Positions 9,817-17,610 are shown, counted from the stretch's first letter. The stretch: DNA of 64,000 bases from Xenophilus aerolatus (GCA_029968055.1 JASCNX010000001.1:1364001-1428000); one strand, 5' to 3'. Numbers and translations are program-made. Notes: generated by a model from the letters alone, not told the origin.

Positions 9817-10461
9817 ATGTCTGCCTCTTCCACCGCCCCCCGCCGCGCCTACTGGCTCAAGACCCTGCACGAATGGCACTGGGTCAGTTCCGCCCTGTGC
9901 CTGGTGGGCATGCTGCTGTTCAGCATCACCGGCATCACGCTCAACCATGCCGGGCAGATCGAAGCCAAGCCCGCTGTCACGCAACGCACCGCCACGCTGG
10001 AACCCGCCCTACGCGCGCAACTCGAGAAGATGCAGCCCGAGGTGCTTCAGGCCCGCAAGGGCAAGGCGCCGCTGCCCGTGGAATTGCAGCGGTGGGCCAG
10101 CCGCCAATGGCAGATCGAGACGGCCGAGCGTGACGCCGAATGGTCCGAGGACGAGGTCTACCTCTCGCTTCCCCGGCCTGGTGGCGACGCCTGGATGCGC
10201 ATCAACCTCGGCGATGGCGCTGCCGAGTACGAGTTGACTGACCGCGGCTGGATCTCCTACCTCAACGACCTGCACAAGGGCCGCAACACCGGCGCAGCCT
10301 GGCGCTGGTTCATCGATATCTTCGCGGCCGCCGCGCTGGTGTTCTCGGCCACCGGCCTGCTGATTCTGAAAATGCACGCCGGCAACCGGCCCTTCACCTG
10401 GCCGATGGTCGGCATGGGCCTTTTGGTGCCGCTGCTGCTGGCGCTGCTGCTGATTCACTGA
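9817..10461 (+). CDS. PepSY-associated membrane protein, putative transmembrane electron carrier
   Basis: A 214-residue inner-membrane protein with a hydrophobic segment at about 24-46, a periplasmic PepSY-like region, and two C-terminal hydrophobic segments at about 165-187 and 195-213. Histidines sit in the family positions: His18 and His21 (LHEWHW) before helix 1, His44 (TLNHAG) at its end, His153 (NDLHKG) before helix 2, and His187 (KMHAG) at its end. Such pairs suggest b-type heme across the membrane. It is the first gene of a run that includes a DUF2271 protein, a DUF4198 protein, ApbE and a flavoreductase. In related gene sets this protein is thought to pass electrons to periplasmic flavin (family knowledge plus inference). 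Confidence 0.75.
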   Translation: MSASSTAPRRAYWLKTLHEWHWVSSALCLVGMLLFSITGITLNHAGQIEAKPAVTQRTATLEPALRAQLEKMQPEVLQARKGKAPLPVELQRWASRQWQIETAERDAEWSEDEVYLSLPRPGGDAWMRINLGDGAAEYELTDRGWISYLNDLHKGRNTGAAWRWFIDIFAAAALVFSATGLLILKMHAGNRPFTWPMVGMGLLVPLLLALLLIH

Positions 10462-10507
10462 CACCCCGCTTTTCATCTTTCCCATCGCATCCCGCAAAGG
10501 ACCTTCC

Positions 10508-11041
10508 GTGCAGCTCCGCTATCCCCTCGCCCCCATCGCGCTGTCGGCACTGTTTGCCGGCCCGGCTGTCGCCGCCGGCCTGGGCGTCAACATCGAGATT
10601 CCGCGGCTGAACGTCTCGGAGTACCACCGCCCCTACGTGGCCGCCTGGATCGAGCGCGCCGACAGCTCGATGGCGACCACGCTCGCGGTCTGGTACGACG
10701 TGCGCACCAAGACCAACAACCCCGAGGGCGAAGGCACCAAGTGGCTGAAGGACCTGCGCCAGTGGTGGCGCCGCGGCGGCCGCGAGCTGGCCGTACCGAT
10801 CGATGGGGTGACGGGTGCGACCAAGCCGGCCGGCAAGCATGCGCTGAGCTTCACCGAAGGCAGCAAGCCGCTGGCCCAGCTCGCACCGGGCAACTACAAG
10901 CTGGTGGTCGAGGCCGCGCGCGAAGTCGGCGGCCGCGAGGTCGTCTCTGTTCCCTTCCAGTGGCCTCCCGCCAAGGCCGACAGTGCCACGGCCGCCGGCA
11001 AGGAAGAGCTCGGCGAGGTCAAGGTCGAACTCAAGCCCTGA
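10508..11041 (+). CDS. DUF2271 periplasmic protein with ApbE flavinylation motif
   Basis: A 177-residue protein with a signal peptide (cleavage expected near AVAAG, about residue 23) and a beta-rich DUF2271 domain. Residues 99-105 read DGVTGAT, matching the Dgx(s/t)gAT motif in which ApbE links FMN to the last threonine (Thr105 here). An ApbE gene lies two genes downstream. The protein is therefore probably a periplasmic flavoprotein that accepts electrons from the preceding PepSY membrane protein and could reduce ferric chelates. The motif is seen directly; flavinylation is established for the motif in NqrC/RnfG-type proteins; the iron role is inferred from the Fur box and TonB genes nearby. 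Confidence 0.8.
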   Translation: MQLRYPLAPIALSALFAGPAVAAGLGVNIEIPRLNVSEYHRPYVAAWIERADSSMATTLAVWYDVRTKTNNPEGEGTKWLKDLRQWWRRGGRELAVPIDGVTGATKPAGKHALSFTEGSKPLAQLAPGNYKLVVEAAREVGGREVVSVPFQWPPAKADSATAAGKEELGEVKVELKP

Positions 11042-11085
11042 TCGCCCCCATCCAGACCATCCCCTTCACTTCCGGAGCCCTTGCC

Positions 11086-11892
11086 ATGAAGCCGATCCTG
11101 CGCACCGCCGCCGTCGCCACGACCGCCCTGCTGGCCACCCTCGCCGCCCAGGCCCACAACGCTTGGCTGCTGCCCTCGACCACCGTGCTGTCCAAGCCCG
11201 ACCGCGTGACGGTCGACGCGGCGATCTCCAACGACCTGTTCGTCGCCAACCACGCCGCGATGAACCTCGACAACCTTCAGATCACCGCCCCCGATGGCGC
11301 GGCGTTGAAGGCCGAGACGCAGGCCAAGCTCAGGCAGCGCAGCGTGTTCGATGTCGAGTTGCCGCAACCGGGCACCTACCGAATCGCCGTGGTCAACGCC
11401 GGCGTGTTCGCAAGCTGGAAGGACAAGGCCACCGGGCAGCCCAAGCGCGCGCGCGGCACGGCGGAAGGCATTGCCGGCCAGATTCCCGCCGACGCGATCG
11501 ACGTCAACGTCACCCAGTCGGTCGGCCGCAACGAAACCTTCGTGACGGTGGGCAAGCCCTCGGCGCTCAAGCCGATCGGCGTGGGCCTTGAGCTGGTGGC
11601 CGCCGGCAGCCTGACCGACAACGTGAAGGGCGAGAAGTCCAGCTTCACGCTCCTGCTCGACGGCCAGCCCGCGAAGGACCTGGAAGTCGGCATCACCGCC
11701 GGCGGCACCGTCTACCGCGACAAGCTCGAGGAGCTCAAGCTCAAGACCGACGACAAGGGCCAGTTCAGCGTGACCTGGCCGGCCGCCGGCATGTATTGGC
11801 TGGAAGCCAGCACGCGAGACAACAAGACCACGCTGCCGCAGGCCAAGGAGCGGCGCGTGAGCTATTCGGCGACGCTGGAAGTCGCGCCATAA
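11086..11892 (+). CDS. DUF4198 periplasmic protein
   Basis: A 268-residue exported protein. The signal peptide ends at AAQA, so the mature protein would begin with a histidine (His24, HNAWLLPS), as in many DUF4198 proteins. It has two beta-sandwich-like parts, the second about residues 165-268 (SFTLLLDGQPAKDLEVGI onward). DUF4198 proteins are found with metal transport or cell-surface redox genes, often with DUF2271, as here; their biochemical role is not established. Start ATG is preceded by CGGAG. The stop codon overlaps the region in which the start of the apbE frame must lie, indicating tight coupling. Confidence 0.75.
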   Translation: MKPILRTAAVATTALLATLAAQAHNAWLLPSTTVLSKPDRVTVDAAISNDLFVANHAAMNLDNLQITAPDGAALKAETQAKLRQRSVFDVELPQPGTYRIAVVNAGVFASWKDKATGQPKRARGTAEGIAGQIPADAIDVNVTQSVGRNETFVTVGKPSALKPIGVGLELVAAGSLTDNVKGEKSSFTLLLDGQPAKDLEVGITAGGTVYRDKLEELKLKTDDKGQFSVTWPAAGMYWLEASTRDNKTTLPQAKERRVSYSATLEVAP

Positions 11893-12911
11893 CCGGCTCC
11901 GACATCCCCTCGTTCGCGGCGCGCGTCTCGGGCTACCGCCTGCCCGATGCGCCGCGCGCCGCCGATCCGGCCCGCCTGCAGCAGCTCGCGGGCGAGACGA
12001 TGGGCACCACCTGGTCGCTGCGTGTCGACAACCCGCGCATGCTGCCGCTCGACGCGCTGCGGCACACCGTTCAGTCGTCGCTGGACGACGTCGTCGCGCA
12101 GATGAGCCATTGGGATCCCGACTCGGCGTTGGGCCGCTTCAACCGCGCGCCGGCTGGCAGCACGCACACGCTGCCCGAGGCATTCGACACCGTGCTGGCC
12201 CGGGCCCTGCATTGGGCCGAGGCCAGTGGCGGCGCGTTCGATCCGGCCATGGGTCCGTTGGTGGCACTTTGGGGCTTCGGCCCCGAGGCGGCGGCGCAGA
12301 GCTGTCTTCCGCCCGACGCCGTCGCGCTGGCCGCCGCGCGCGCGCGCTGTGGTCGGCACCGCATCGTGCACAACGCCGCGAGCCGCGAACTCGTGCAACC
12401 AGGCGGACTGTCGCTGGACCTGTCGGGCATTGCCAAGGGCTATGGGGTCGATGTCGGCGTGGCCGCGCTGCAGCGCTTGGGCCTGACCGATTTTCTGCTC
12501 GAAGTGGGCGGCGAACTGCGCGGCGTCGGGCGGCGGCCGGGCGGCCTTCCGTGGCAGGTGCAGGTCGATCCCGGTGCGGCACCTGGTCTGCGCATCGCGC
12601 TGGCCGACCGCGCGGTGGCGACCTCGGGTGAGCGCTGGCAGGTGCACGAGCGGGCTGGGCGACGCTGGTCGCACACGCTGGATCAGCGCACCGGCGAGCC
12701 GGTCGCCCATGCGCTGGCGTCCGTCACCGTGCTGCACGAACAGTGCATGGATGCGGATGCGCTGGCGACAGTGCTCACGGTGATGGGCATCGAGGACGGC
12801 CGGGCCTTTGCCGACCGGCACGGCGTGGCGGCACTGTTTGCCCAACGCGAGTCGGATGGCACGCTGGCGCTGCATCCCAGCGCCGCCTGGGTGGCACAGG
12901 CATCAGCGTGA
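11796..12911 (+). CDS. apbE: FAD:protein FMN transferase (ApbE)
   Basis: Attaches FMN from FAD covalently to threonine in target flavoproteins, using Mg2+. Conserved motifs are ETMGTTWS, GGLSLDLSGIAKGYGVD, LEVGGELRGVG and SHTLDQRTGEPV followed by the metal-binding segment DADALATVLTVMG. The boundary given is the first in-frame ATG, which would overlap the upstream gene by 97 bases and make about 35 N-terminal residues that look like an out-of-frame shadow. The only later ATG (at GETMG, near 12000) would delete part of a conserved motif. The real start may be a rarer codon near 11889. No lipobox is visible, so this may be a cytoplasmic or Tat/Sec-independent form. The likely target is the DUF2271 protein upstream. 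Confidence 0.88.
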   Translation: MAGSQHARQQDHAAAGQGAARELFGDAGSRAITGSDIPSFAARVSGYRLPDAPRAADPARLQQLAGETMGTTWSLRVDNPRMLPLDALRHTVQSSLDDVVAQMSHWDPDSALGRFNRAPAGSTHTLPEAFDTVLARALHWAEASGGAFDPAMGPLVALWGFGPEAAAQSCLPPDAVALAAARARCGRHRIVHNAASRELVQPGGLSLDLSGIAKGYGVDVGVAALQRLGLTDFLLEVGGELRGVGRRPGGLPWQVQVDPGAAPGLRIALADRAVATSGERWQVHERAGRRWSHTLDQRTGEPVAHALASVTVLHEQCMDADALATVLTVMGIEDGRAFADRHGVAALFAQRESDGTLALHPSAAWVAQASA

Positions 12912-12945
12912 TGCGCCATGGTGACTGCATTTCGCGGAGCGTCGC

Positions 12946-14328
12946 GTGCTGAGTGAGCCGCTTCGCTGGGCAGCCGCTGGCGCCTCCGTGGCCGCCTACG
13001 GCGCGCTGTGCGCCGGCATCTGGTGGCGCGAGCGCACACGCGTCGGCGCAGCGGCGGCCGATGCTGCCGCGCTGGCCGGCGACGGTGATGCCGTCCTGAT
13101 GGTCCACGCCAGCCAGACCGGCCAAGCCGAGTCGCTGGCGTGGGACAGCGCCCGCTGGCTGCATGCCGGCGGTACGCCCGTGCGCGTGGTGGCGCTCAAC
13201 GCGCTCGACGCCACGATGCTGGGCCAGGCGCGGCAAGCCTACTTCATCGCCAGCACCTACGGCGAAGGGGATGCGCCCGATGGCGCGAGCGTGTTCGTCG
13301 AGCGGCTTATGGAAGGTCCCGTGCCAGCGGCGCTGAAGCAACTCACGTACGCGGTGTTGGCGCTGGGCGATCGCGAATACGCCAACTTCTGCGGCTTCGG
13401 CCGGCGCCTCGACGACTGGCTGCGCGCCCAGGGGGCCCAGCCTGCCTTTCCGCGTGTCGAGGTCGACAACGGCGCGCCGGCCGCGCTGGCCGAATGGCGC
13501 CGACGGTTGCGGCCGGACGCCAGCGAGCAGGACCCGGTCGAGGCCGCGCCGAGCGCGGATTTCGCGCCCTGGCGCCTCGTGGCGCGCGAGCACCTGAACC
13601 CCGGCAGCGACGGCGGCCCGGTGTTCCTGCTCGGCTTCATGCCGCCGTCCGGCCCCGATCCGGTGTGGGAGGCCGGCGACCTGGTCCAGGTCGCTGTGGC
13701 CGCCGACCCCGGCCGGCCGCGCGACTATTCGATCGCCTCCACGGTGCACGATGGCGAACTGCAGCTCATCGTTCGCCAGGAGCGCCATCCCGACGGCAGC
13801 CTGGGAGCGGCGTCGGGCCTGCTCACTTCCACCCTGGCCTTGGGTGACACGGTCGCGATGCGGCTGAAGCCACACCCGGGGTTCAGGCTCGCCGGCAACA
13901 AGGAGCGGCCCCTCATCCTCATCGGCAACGGCACGGGACTGGCGGGACTGCGCGCCCACCTGCGTGCACGGGCGGCTTCCGACAAGGGGCGCAACTGGCT
14001 GGTCTTCGGCGAACGCCATGAGGCAACGGATTTCCTGTGCCGCGCCGAACTCGAGGCCTGGCGCGCGGACGGTACCCTGGCGCGGCTCGACATGGTCTTC
14101 TCCCGCGACGCCGAGGCAACACAGGGCGAGCGCAGGTACGTGCAGCACCGCCTGCTTCAACTGGCCGAGGAGGTGGCCGCGTGGGTCGAAGGCGGCGCCT
14201 CCATCTATGTCTGCGGTAGCCTGCAGGGCATGGCCGCGGGCGTGGACGGCGCGCTGCGCCAGATCCTGGGCGCCGATCGCCTGGGCGCACTGACGGCCGC
14301 GGGCCGCTACCGCCGCGATGTCTATTGA
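12946..14328 (+). CDS. Membrane-anchored NADPH flavoreductase (flavodoxin plus FNR domains)
   Basis: A 460-residue protein similar to the flavoprotein subunit of sulfite reductase. It has an N-terminal hydrophobic anchor (about residues 8-26), a flavodoxin-like FMN domain (MVHASQTGQAESLA, STYGEGDAPDGA, LALGDREYANFCGFG) and a ferredoxin-NADP reductase part with the FAD motif RPRDYSIAS, the NADP motif LIGNGTGLAGLRAHL and a C-terminal YVCGSLQGMAAGVD. The GTG start follows a GGAG site. In this operon it most likely supplies NADPH electrons at the cytoplasmic face to the PepSY membrane protein rather than to sulfite reductase, since no hemoprotein subunit gene is present. Confidence 0.85.
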   Translation: MLSEPLRWAAAGASVAAYGALCAGIWWRERTRVGAAAADAAALAGDGDAVLMVHASQTGQAESLAWDSARWLHAGGTPVRVVALNALDATMLGQARQAYFIASTYGEGDAPDGASVFVERLMEGPVPAALKQLTYAVLALGDREYANFCGFGRRLDDWLRAQGAQPAFPRVEVDNGAPAALAEWRRRLRPDASEQDPVEAAPSADFAPWRLVAREHLNPGSDGGPVFLLGFMPPSGPDPVWEAGDLVQVAVAADPGRPRDYSIASTVHDGELQLIVRQERHPDGSLGAASGLLTSTLALGDTVAMRLKPHPGFRLAGNKERPLILIGNGTGLAGLRAHLRARAASDKGRNWLVFGERHEATDFLCRAELEAWRADGTLARLDMVFSRDAEATQGERRYVQHRLLQLAEEVAAWVEGGASIYVCGSLQGMAAGVDGALRQILGADRLGALTAAGRYRRDVY

Positions 14329-14418
14329 CGCCGGTCGGCCCCGTCTTCGCCGAAGCCCGCGACACTCGATACCGCGGCGCGCCGGCGGCCGCCCCGTTGA
14401 CCAGCAAGGAGCCTCCCC

Positions 14419-15099
14419 ATGATGCTGCACGTACCCGAAGTGCTGACCCGCGACGAGGTGCGCACGCTGCGCGCATCCCTGGACCAGGCCGACTGGGTCG
14501 ACGGCAAGGCCACCGTCGGCGAACAAGGTGCTCGGGTGAAGCAGAACCGGCAGATCGCCGAGCTGTCGCCCCTCGGCCGCCATTGGGGCGACCACATCCT
14601 GAAAATCCTGCTGCAACACCCGCAGTTCTTCTCGGCCGCGCTGCCCTTCCGCTTCGTGCCGCCGCTGTTCAACCGCTACGAGGGTGGCGAGCACTACGGC
14701 CTGCACGTCGACGGCAGCATCCGCAACGTTCCCGGGACCAACTACCAGCTGCGGACCGACCTCTCGTGCACGCTCTTCCTCAGCGACCCGGAGGACTACG
14801 ACGGCGGCGAACTCGAAGTGGTCGACACCTACGGTTCGCACGAGGTCAAGCTGCCGGCCGGCGACCTGATCCTCTACCCCTCCAGCAGCCTGCACCAGGT
14901 GCATCCGGTGACGCGGGGGGCGCGGGTCTGCTCCTTCTTCTGGGTCCAGAGCATGGTGCGGGACGACGCGCGGCGAACGATGCTGTTCGAGCTCGACCAG
15001 ACGCTCCAGCGTCTGCGCAGCCGGCTGGGCGAGACCGAAGAGACGGTGGCCCTGACGGGCCACTACCACAACCTCTTGCGCATGTGGTCCGAGGTGTGA
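14419..15099 (+). CDS. piuC: Fe(II)/2-oxoglutarate dioxygenase, PiuC/YbiX (PKHD) type
   Basis: A 226-residue PKHD-type hydroxylase with iron ligands His96 and Asp98 (YGLHVDGS) and His159 ([10 protein letters not shown]), and Arg169 in the position that binds 2-oxoglutarate. In Pseudomonas and relatives this gene (piuC) sits beside TonB-dependent siderophore receptors and is iron-repressed; its substrate is not firmly known. Here it ends the flavin-iron operon, with AAGGAG before ATG ATG. A strong Fur-box promoter lies just after its stop codon, serving bfd-tonB-exbBD. Confidence 0.9.
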   Translation: MMLHVPEVLTRDEVRTLRASLDQADWVDGKATVGEQGARVKQNRQIAELSPLGRHWGDHILKILLQHPQFFSAALPFRFVPPLFNRYEGGEHYGLHVDGSIRNVPGTNYQLRTDLSCTLFLSDPEDYDGGELEVVDTYGSHEVKLPAGDLILYPSSSLHQVHPVTRGARVCSFFWVQSMVRDDARRTMLFELDQTLQRLRSRLGETEETVALTGHYHNLLRMWSEV

Positions 15100-15127
15100 G
15101 GCGTCCCGCGCCCAAGGACGATAGCGA

Positions 15128-15157
15128 TTGCAAATGCGATAGATTCGTATTTATAAT
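15128..15157 (+). promoter_or_regulatory. Fur-controlled promoter of the bfd-tonB-exbBD unit
   Basis: AAATGCGA and TTCGTATTT arms form a 21-base dyad (15132-15152) matching the Fur pattern. It sits within a promoter of -35 TTGCAA, 18-base spacer and -10 TATAAT. Bound Fur-Fe(II) would block the promoter, giving induction under iron starvation. Confidence 0.75.
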
Positions 15158-15195
15158 CAGCACATCGTCCAACAGCCAGCCAACTGCTGCCCACC

Positions 15196-15468
15196 ATGAT
15201 CGTCTGCGTGTGTCGTCGAGTCTCCGATCGCGAAATCGCACGGCACGCGCGGGCGGGCATGACCTTCGACGAAGTTCAGTTCGAACTCGGCGTTGCCACC
15301 CAATGTGGCCGCTGCGAAGGTTGTGCGCGCGATGTGGTGGCGCAATGCAGCGCATCGCACCCGGTCGCGGCCCTGAGCTGCGATTTCGAGCCACGAGCGA
15401 TCCAGCTTGCCACCGCCATCACGGAGAGCAACGCATGGAATTCGTCTCGGCCATCGCCGGCAGCCTGA
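15196..15468 (+). CDS. bfd: Bacterioferritin-associated ferredoxin
   Basis: Small [2Fe-2S] protein that reduces bacterioferritin so its iron can be released. Residues 1-45 are the Bfd domain: Cys4 and Cys6 (MIVCVC) and Cys37 and Cys40 (QCGRC) ligate the cluster, with Cys43 an extra. The tail beyond about residue 50 is longer and less conserved than usual (90 residues in all). It lies directly downstream of a Fur-box promoter, as expected of a gene induced by iron starvation. Its 3' end overlaps a 24-codon ORF in another frame. Confidence 0.9.
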   Translation: MIVCVCRRVSDREIARHARAGMTFDEVQFELGVATQCGRCEGCARDVVAQCSASHPVAALSCDFEPRAIQLATAITESNAWNSSRPSPAA

Positions 15469-15509
15469 TCTTCGTGGCAGGCTCTGCCTGGTGGATATTT
15501 CGTAAGTAG
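15435..15509 (+). CDS. Possible 24-residue single-span membrane peptide
   Basis: The ORF MEFVSAIAGSLIFVAG continues with SAWWIFRK and stops. It has a GGAG ribosome-binding site nine bases before ATG, one uninterrupted hydrophobic span of about 18 residues, and a positively charged C-terminus. It overlaps the last 34 bases of bfd in another frame and lies before tonB in a Fur-controlled unit. I know no named family. It could be a real small protein acting on the Ton or iron-reduction membrane complex, or chance; codon evidence is too short to decide. Confidence 0.4.
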   Translation: MEFVSAIAGSLIFVAGSAWWIFRK

Positions 15510-15572
15510 CGCGCTGCGGCCTGCGCCGCGCCCCGCGTGCATGCGCACGTGGTGGCCTGACCTTGGTGGATC

Positions 15573-16286
15573 GTGTCCAGTCGTTTTTCGTCTTCCCCCC
15601 CCTCCTCGCCCCTGGGCCTGTCGCGCACCGCGGTGATCGCGGGCGGCGTCATCCTGTTCCATGCCGCCGCGCTGTGGGCGCTGCAGAGCGGCCTGTTGCG
15701 CAAAGCGGCCGAAGTGGTCGTGCCGGTGGAACTGCTGGCGCAGATCATCGAGCCCCCTCGCCCGGCTCCGCCACCGCCCCCTCCCCCCCCGCCGCCGCCC
15801 GCGCCGCCGAAGAAGGAAATCGTCAAGCCGCCGCCACGCCCCCAGGCCGTGCGCGAGACGCGGCCCACGCCACCGCCGCCCAACGCGCCAACGGGCGCGG
15901 TGGAGCCGCCACCGCCAGCGCCGCCGGCGCCCGAGACGCCCCCCGCTCCGCCAGCACCTCCGGCACCGCCGCCAGCGCCGCCTGCCGCGCCGGCGCAGAA
16001 GGAACTGACAGGCGCGCAGGCGCAGTGGCTGGTGAAACCGCCGCTCGTGTTCCCCGCGATGAGCAAACGGCTCGGCGAGTCCGGCACGGTCGTCGTGCGG
16101 ATCATTTTCGATTCCGAGGGCAACGCCAAGCGTGCCACGGTGGTCACCTCGAGCGGCTACGAGCGGCTCGACGCCGCGGGCCGCGACGCGGCGCTGCGTT
16201 CGCGCATCGCGATCAACCTGCCCGCGGGCACACCGCGATCGCCGGAGTACGCGTACACCGCGCCGCTGGCTTTCGTCCTGAACTGA
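15573..16286 (+). CDS. tonB: TonB energy-transducing protein
   Basis: Transmits the proton-motive force from ExbB-ExbD to outer-membrane receptors. The 237-residue protein has an N-terminal anchor (about 17-38, with the His of LFHAAALWAL in the position of the functional TonB helix His), a long Pro-rich periplasmic spacer (about 60-142, including eleven consecutive prolines and EIVKPPPRPQ) and a C-terminal TonB domain (FPAMSKRLGESGTVVVRI, SSGYERLDAAGRDAAL). Start is GTG. It forms a unit with exbB (19 bases on) and exbD. No receptor gene is in the window, so it may serve receptors encoded elsewhere. Confidence 0.94.
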   Translation: MSSRFSSSPPSSPLGLSRTAVIAGGVILFHAAALWALQSGLLRKAAEVVVPVELLAQIIEPPRPAPPPPPPPPPPPAPPKKEIVKPPPRPQAVRETRPTPPPPNAPTGAVEPPPPAPPAPETPPAPPAPPAPPPAPPAAPAQKELTGAQAQWLVKPPLVFPAMSKRLGESGTVVVRIIFDSEGNAKRATVVTSSGYERLDAAGRDAALRSRIAINLPAGTPRSPEYAYTAPLAFVLN

Positions 16287-16305
16287 CTTTTTTCCTGGAG
16301 CATTT

Positions 16306-17019
16306 ATGGATTCCCAATTCGGCTTGATGCACGTCTGGCAGCAGGGCGACTTCGTCACCAAGGCGGTGGCCATCCTGCTGGTGGGCATGTCGCTCGCCTC
16401 GTGGATCGTCATTCTCGTGAAGGCCTTCGACATCGTGCGCTACAAGCGCATGGCACGGCGCTCGGGCGACTTCTGGCACAGCGAGGACTTCGCCACCGCG
16501 CTCGACAAACTGGGCAAGGACGACACCAACCCCTTCCGCGTGCTGGCGCTGGAAGGCCGCGAGGCGGCCGCGCATCACCGCAACACCAAGGCGCACCTGC
16601 ACGATGCGCTCGACGTGAGCGACTGGATCACCCGCGCGCTGCGCAACACGATCGACGAGTTCACGGCGCGGCTGCAGACCGGGCTGGCGATCCTGGCTTC
16701 GGTGGGTTCCACGGCGCCATTCATCGGCCTCTTCGGTACCGTGTGGGGCATCTATCACGCGCTGATGAGCATCGGCTCGGCCGGCCAGGCGACCATCGAC
16801 AAGGTCGCGGGGCCGATCGGCGAGGCGCTGATCATGACGGCGCTCGGCCTGGCCGTCGCCATTCCTGCGGTGCTGGGCTACAACGCGCTCGTGCGTGGCA
16901 ACAAGTTCGTATTGACCAAGCTCAACAGCTTCGCGCACGACCTCCACGCCTACTTCGTGACCGGGGCCCGCGTGCAAGCGGGTGGCGATTCGACCGTGGT
17001 CGCGCTGAAGAAGGGATAA
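16306..17019 (+). CDS. exbB: Biopolymer transport protein ExbB (MotA/TolQ/ExbB proton channel)
   Basis: Proton-channel component that powers TonB. The 237-residue protein has three membrane segments: about residues 15-38, and two near the C-terminal half around GLAILASVGSTAPFIGLFGT and IGEALIMTALGLAVAIPAVL, both typical ExbB sequences. A CTGGAG site precedes ATG by proper spacing. It follows tonB closely and precedes exbD after an 87-base gap that contains two hairpins. The set tonB-exbB-exbD is iron-linked here rather than the TolQR pair. Confidence 0.95.
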   Translation: MDSQFGLMHVWQQGDFVTKAVAILLVGMSLASWIVILVKAFDIVRYKRMARRSGDFWHSEDFATALDKLGKDDTNPFRVLALEGREAAAHHRNTKAHLHDALDVSDWITRALRNTIDEFTARLQTGLAILASVGSTAPFIGLFGTVWGIYHALMSIGSAGQATIDKVAGPIGEALIMTALGLAVAIPAVLGYNALVRGNKFVLTKLNSFAHDLHAYFVTGARVQAGGDSTVVALKKG

Positions 17020-17051
17020 GACATGCGCCCCCAGGCTCACATCCGTTCGCT

Positions 17052-17101
17052 GCCCCCCGAGGGGGCGCATGCCTCCCTCGAGGCGGCTCTTCGGGAGGCA
17101 T
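17052..17101. repeat. Two tandem hairpins between exbB and exbD
   Basis: GCCCCC/GGGGGC (17052-17066, three-base loop) is followed by ATGCCTCCC/GGGAGGCAT (17069-17101). No T tract follows, so these are unlikely to be terminators. A 26-codon ORF starting MRPQAHIRSLPPEG (17024-17104) runs through both. The sequence resembles C/G-palindromic intergenic repeats I recall from Comamonadaceae. It may be a mobile repeat that separates the genes and modulates mRNA processing. Confidence 0.6.
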
Positions 17102-17106
17102 GACGC

Positions 17107-17520
17107 ATGGCCTTCGGTACCCAGGACGAACCCGATGACGTGATGAACGAGATCAACATGACGCCGCTGGTCGACGTCATGCTCGTGCTGCTCATCATCT
17201 TCATCATCACCGTGCCGGTGATGAAACATGCCGTCAACATCGACCTGCCGCGCGAGACCACGCAGCGGGAAGAAACCAAGCCCGAGACGATCTCGCTGAG
17301 CGTCGACGCCAGCGGCAGCTACTACTGGAACCAGGAAAAGATCGACGACGCCACGCTCGCATCGCGCCTGGCCGCGGCGGGCACGCTGCAGCAGCCGCCG
17401 GAACTGCACATCCGCGCCGACAAGGACGTGCGCTACGAGCGCGTGGCAGGTGCGATGGCTGCCGCAACCCGCGCCGGCGTGCACAAGATCGGCTTCATCA
17501 ACGACCCGACGAAGAACTGA
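17107..17520 (+). CDS. exbD: Biopolymer transport protein ExbD
   Basis: Partner of ExbB in the TonB motor. The 137-residue protein has a short cytoplasmic N-terminus, a single membrane helix (about 21-40) with the essential Asp23 in TPLVDVMLVLLIIF, and a periplasmic domain ending VHKIGFINDP. It closes the Fur-controlled bfd-tonB-exbB-exbD unit. Confidence 0.95.
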   Translation: MAFGTQDEPDDVMNEINMTPLVDVMLVLLIIFIITVPVMKHAVNIDLPRETTQREETKPETISLSVDASGSYYWNQEKIDDATLASRLAAAGTLQQPPELHIRADKDVRYERVAGAMAAATRAGVHKIGFINDPTKN

Positions 17521-17551
17521 CGGCTGCGCACAAAAAAATGCATCGCGGCGA

Positions 17552-17582
17552 TTGACTTCTTATTGCGAATCATTATCATTTG
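17552..17582 (+). promoter_or_regulatory. hemP promoter with Fur box
   Basis: -35 TTGACT, 16-base spacer and -10 TATCAT are overlapped by GCGAATCATTATCATTTG, a very good match to the Fur recognition sequence. It lies about 30 bases before the hemP start. Confidence 0.8.
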
Positions 17583-17610
17583 ATCATCGCCTCCCAGAAG
17601 GACTTCCTCC

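Noticed and set aside
12946-14328. Assimilatory sulfite reductase flavoprotein (CysJ)
   Set aside because: There is no CysI-type hemoprotein nearby, a membrane anchor is present, and the context is iron/flavin genes.
12775-15069. 764-residue minus-strand frame opposite the flavoreductase and piuC genes
   Set aside because: Shadow of real plus-strand genes; no motifs.
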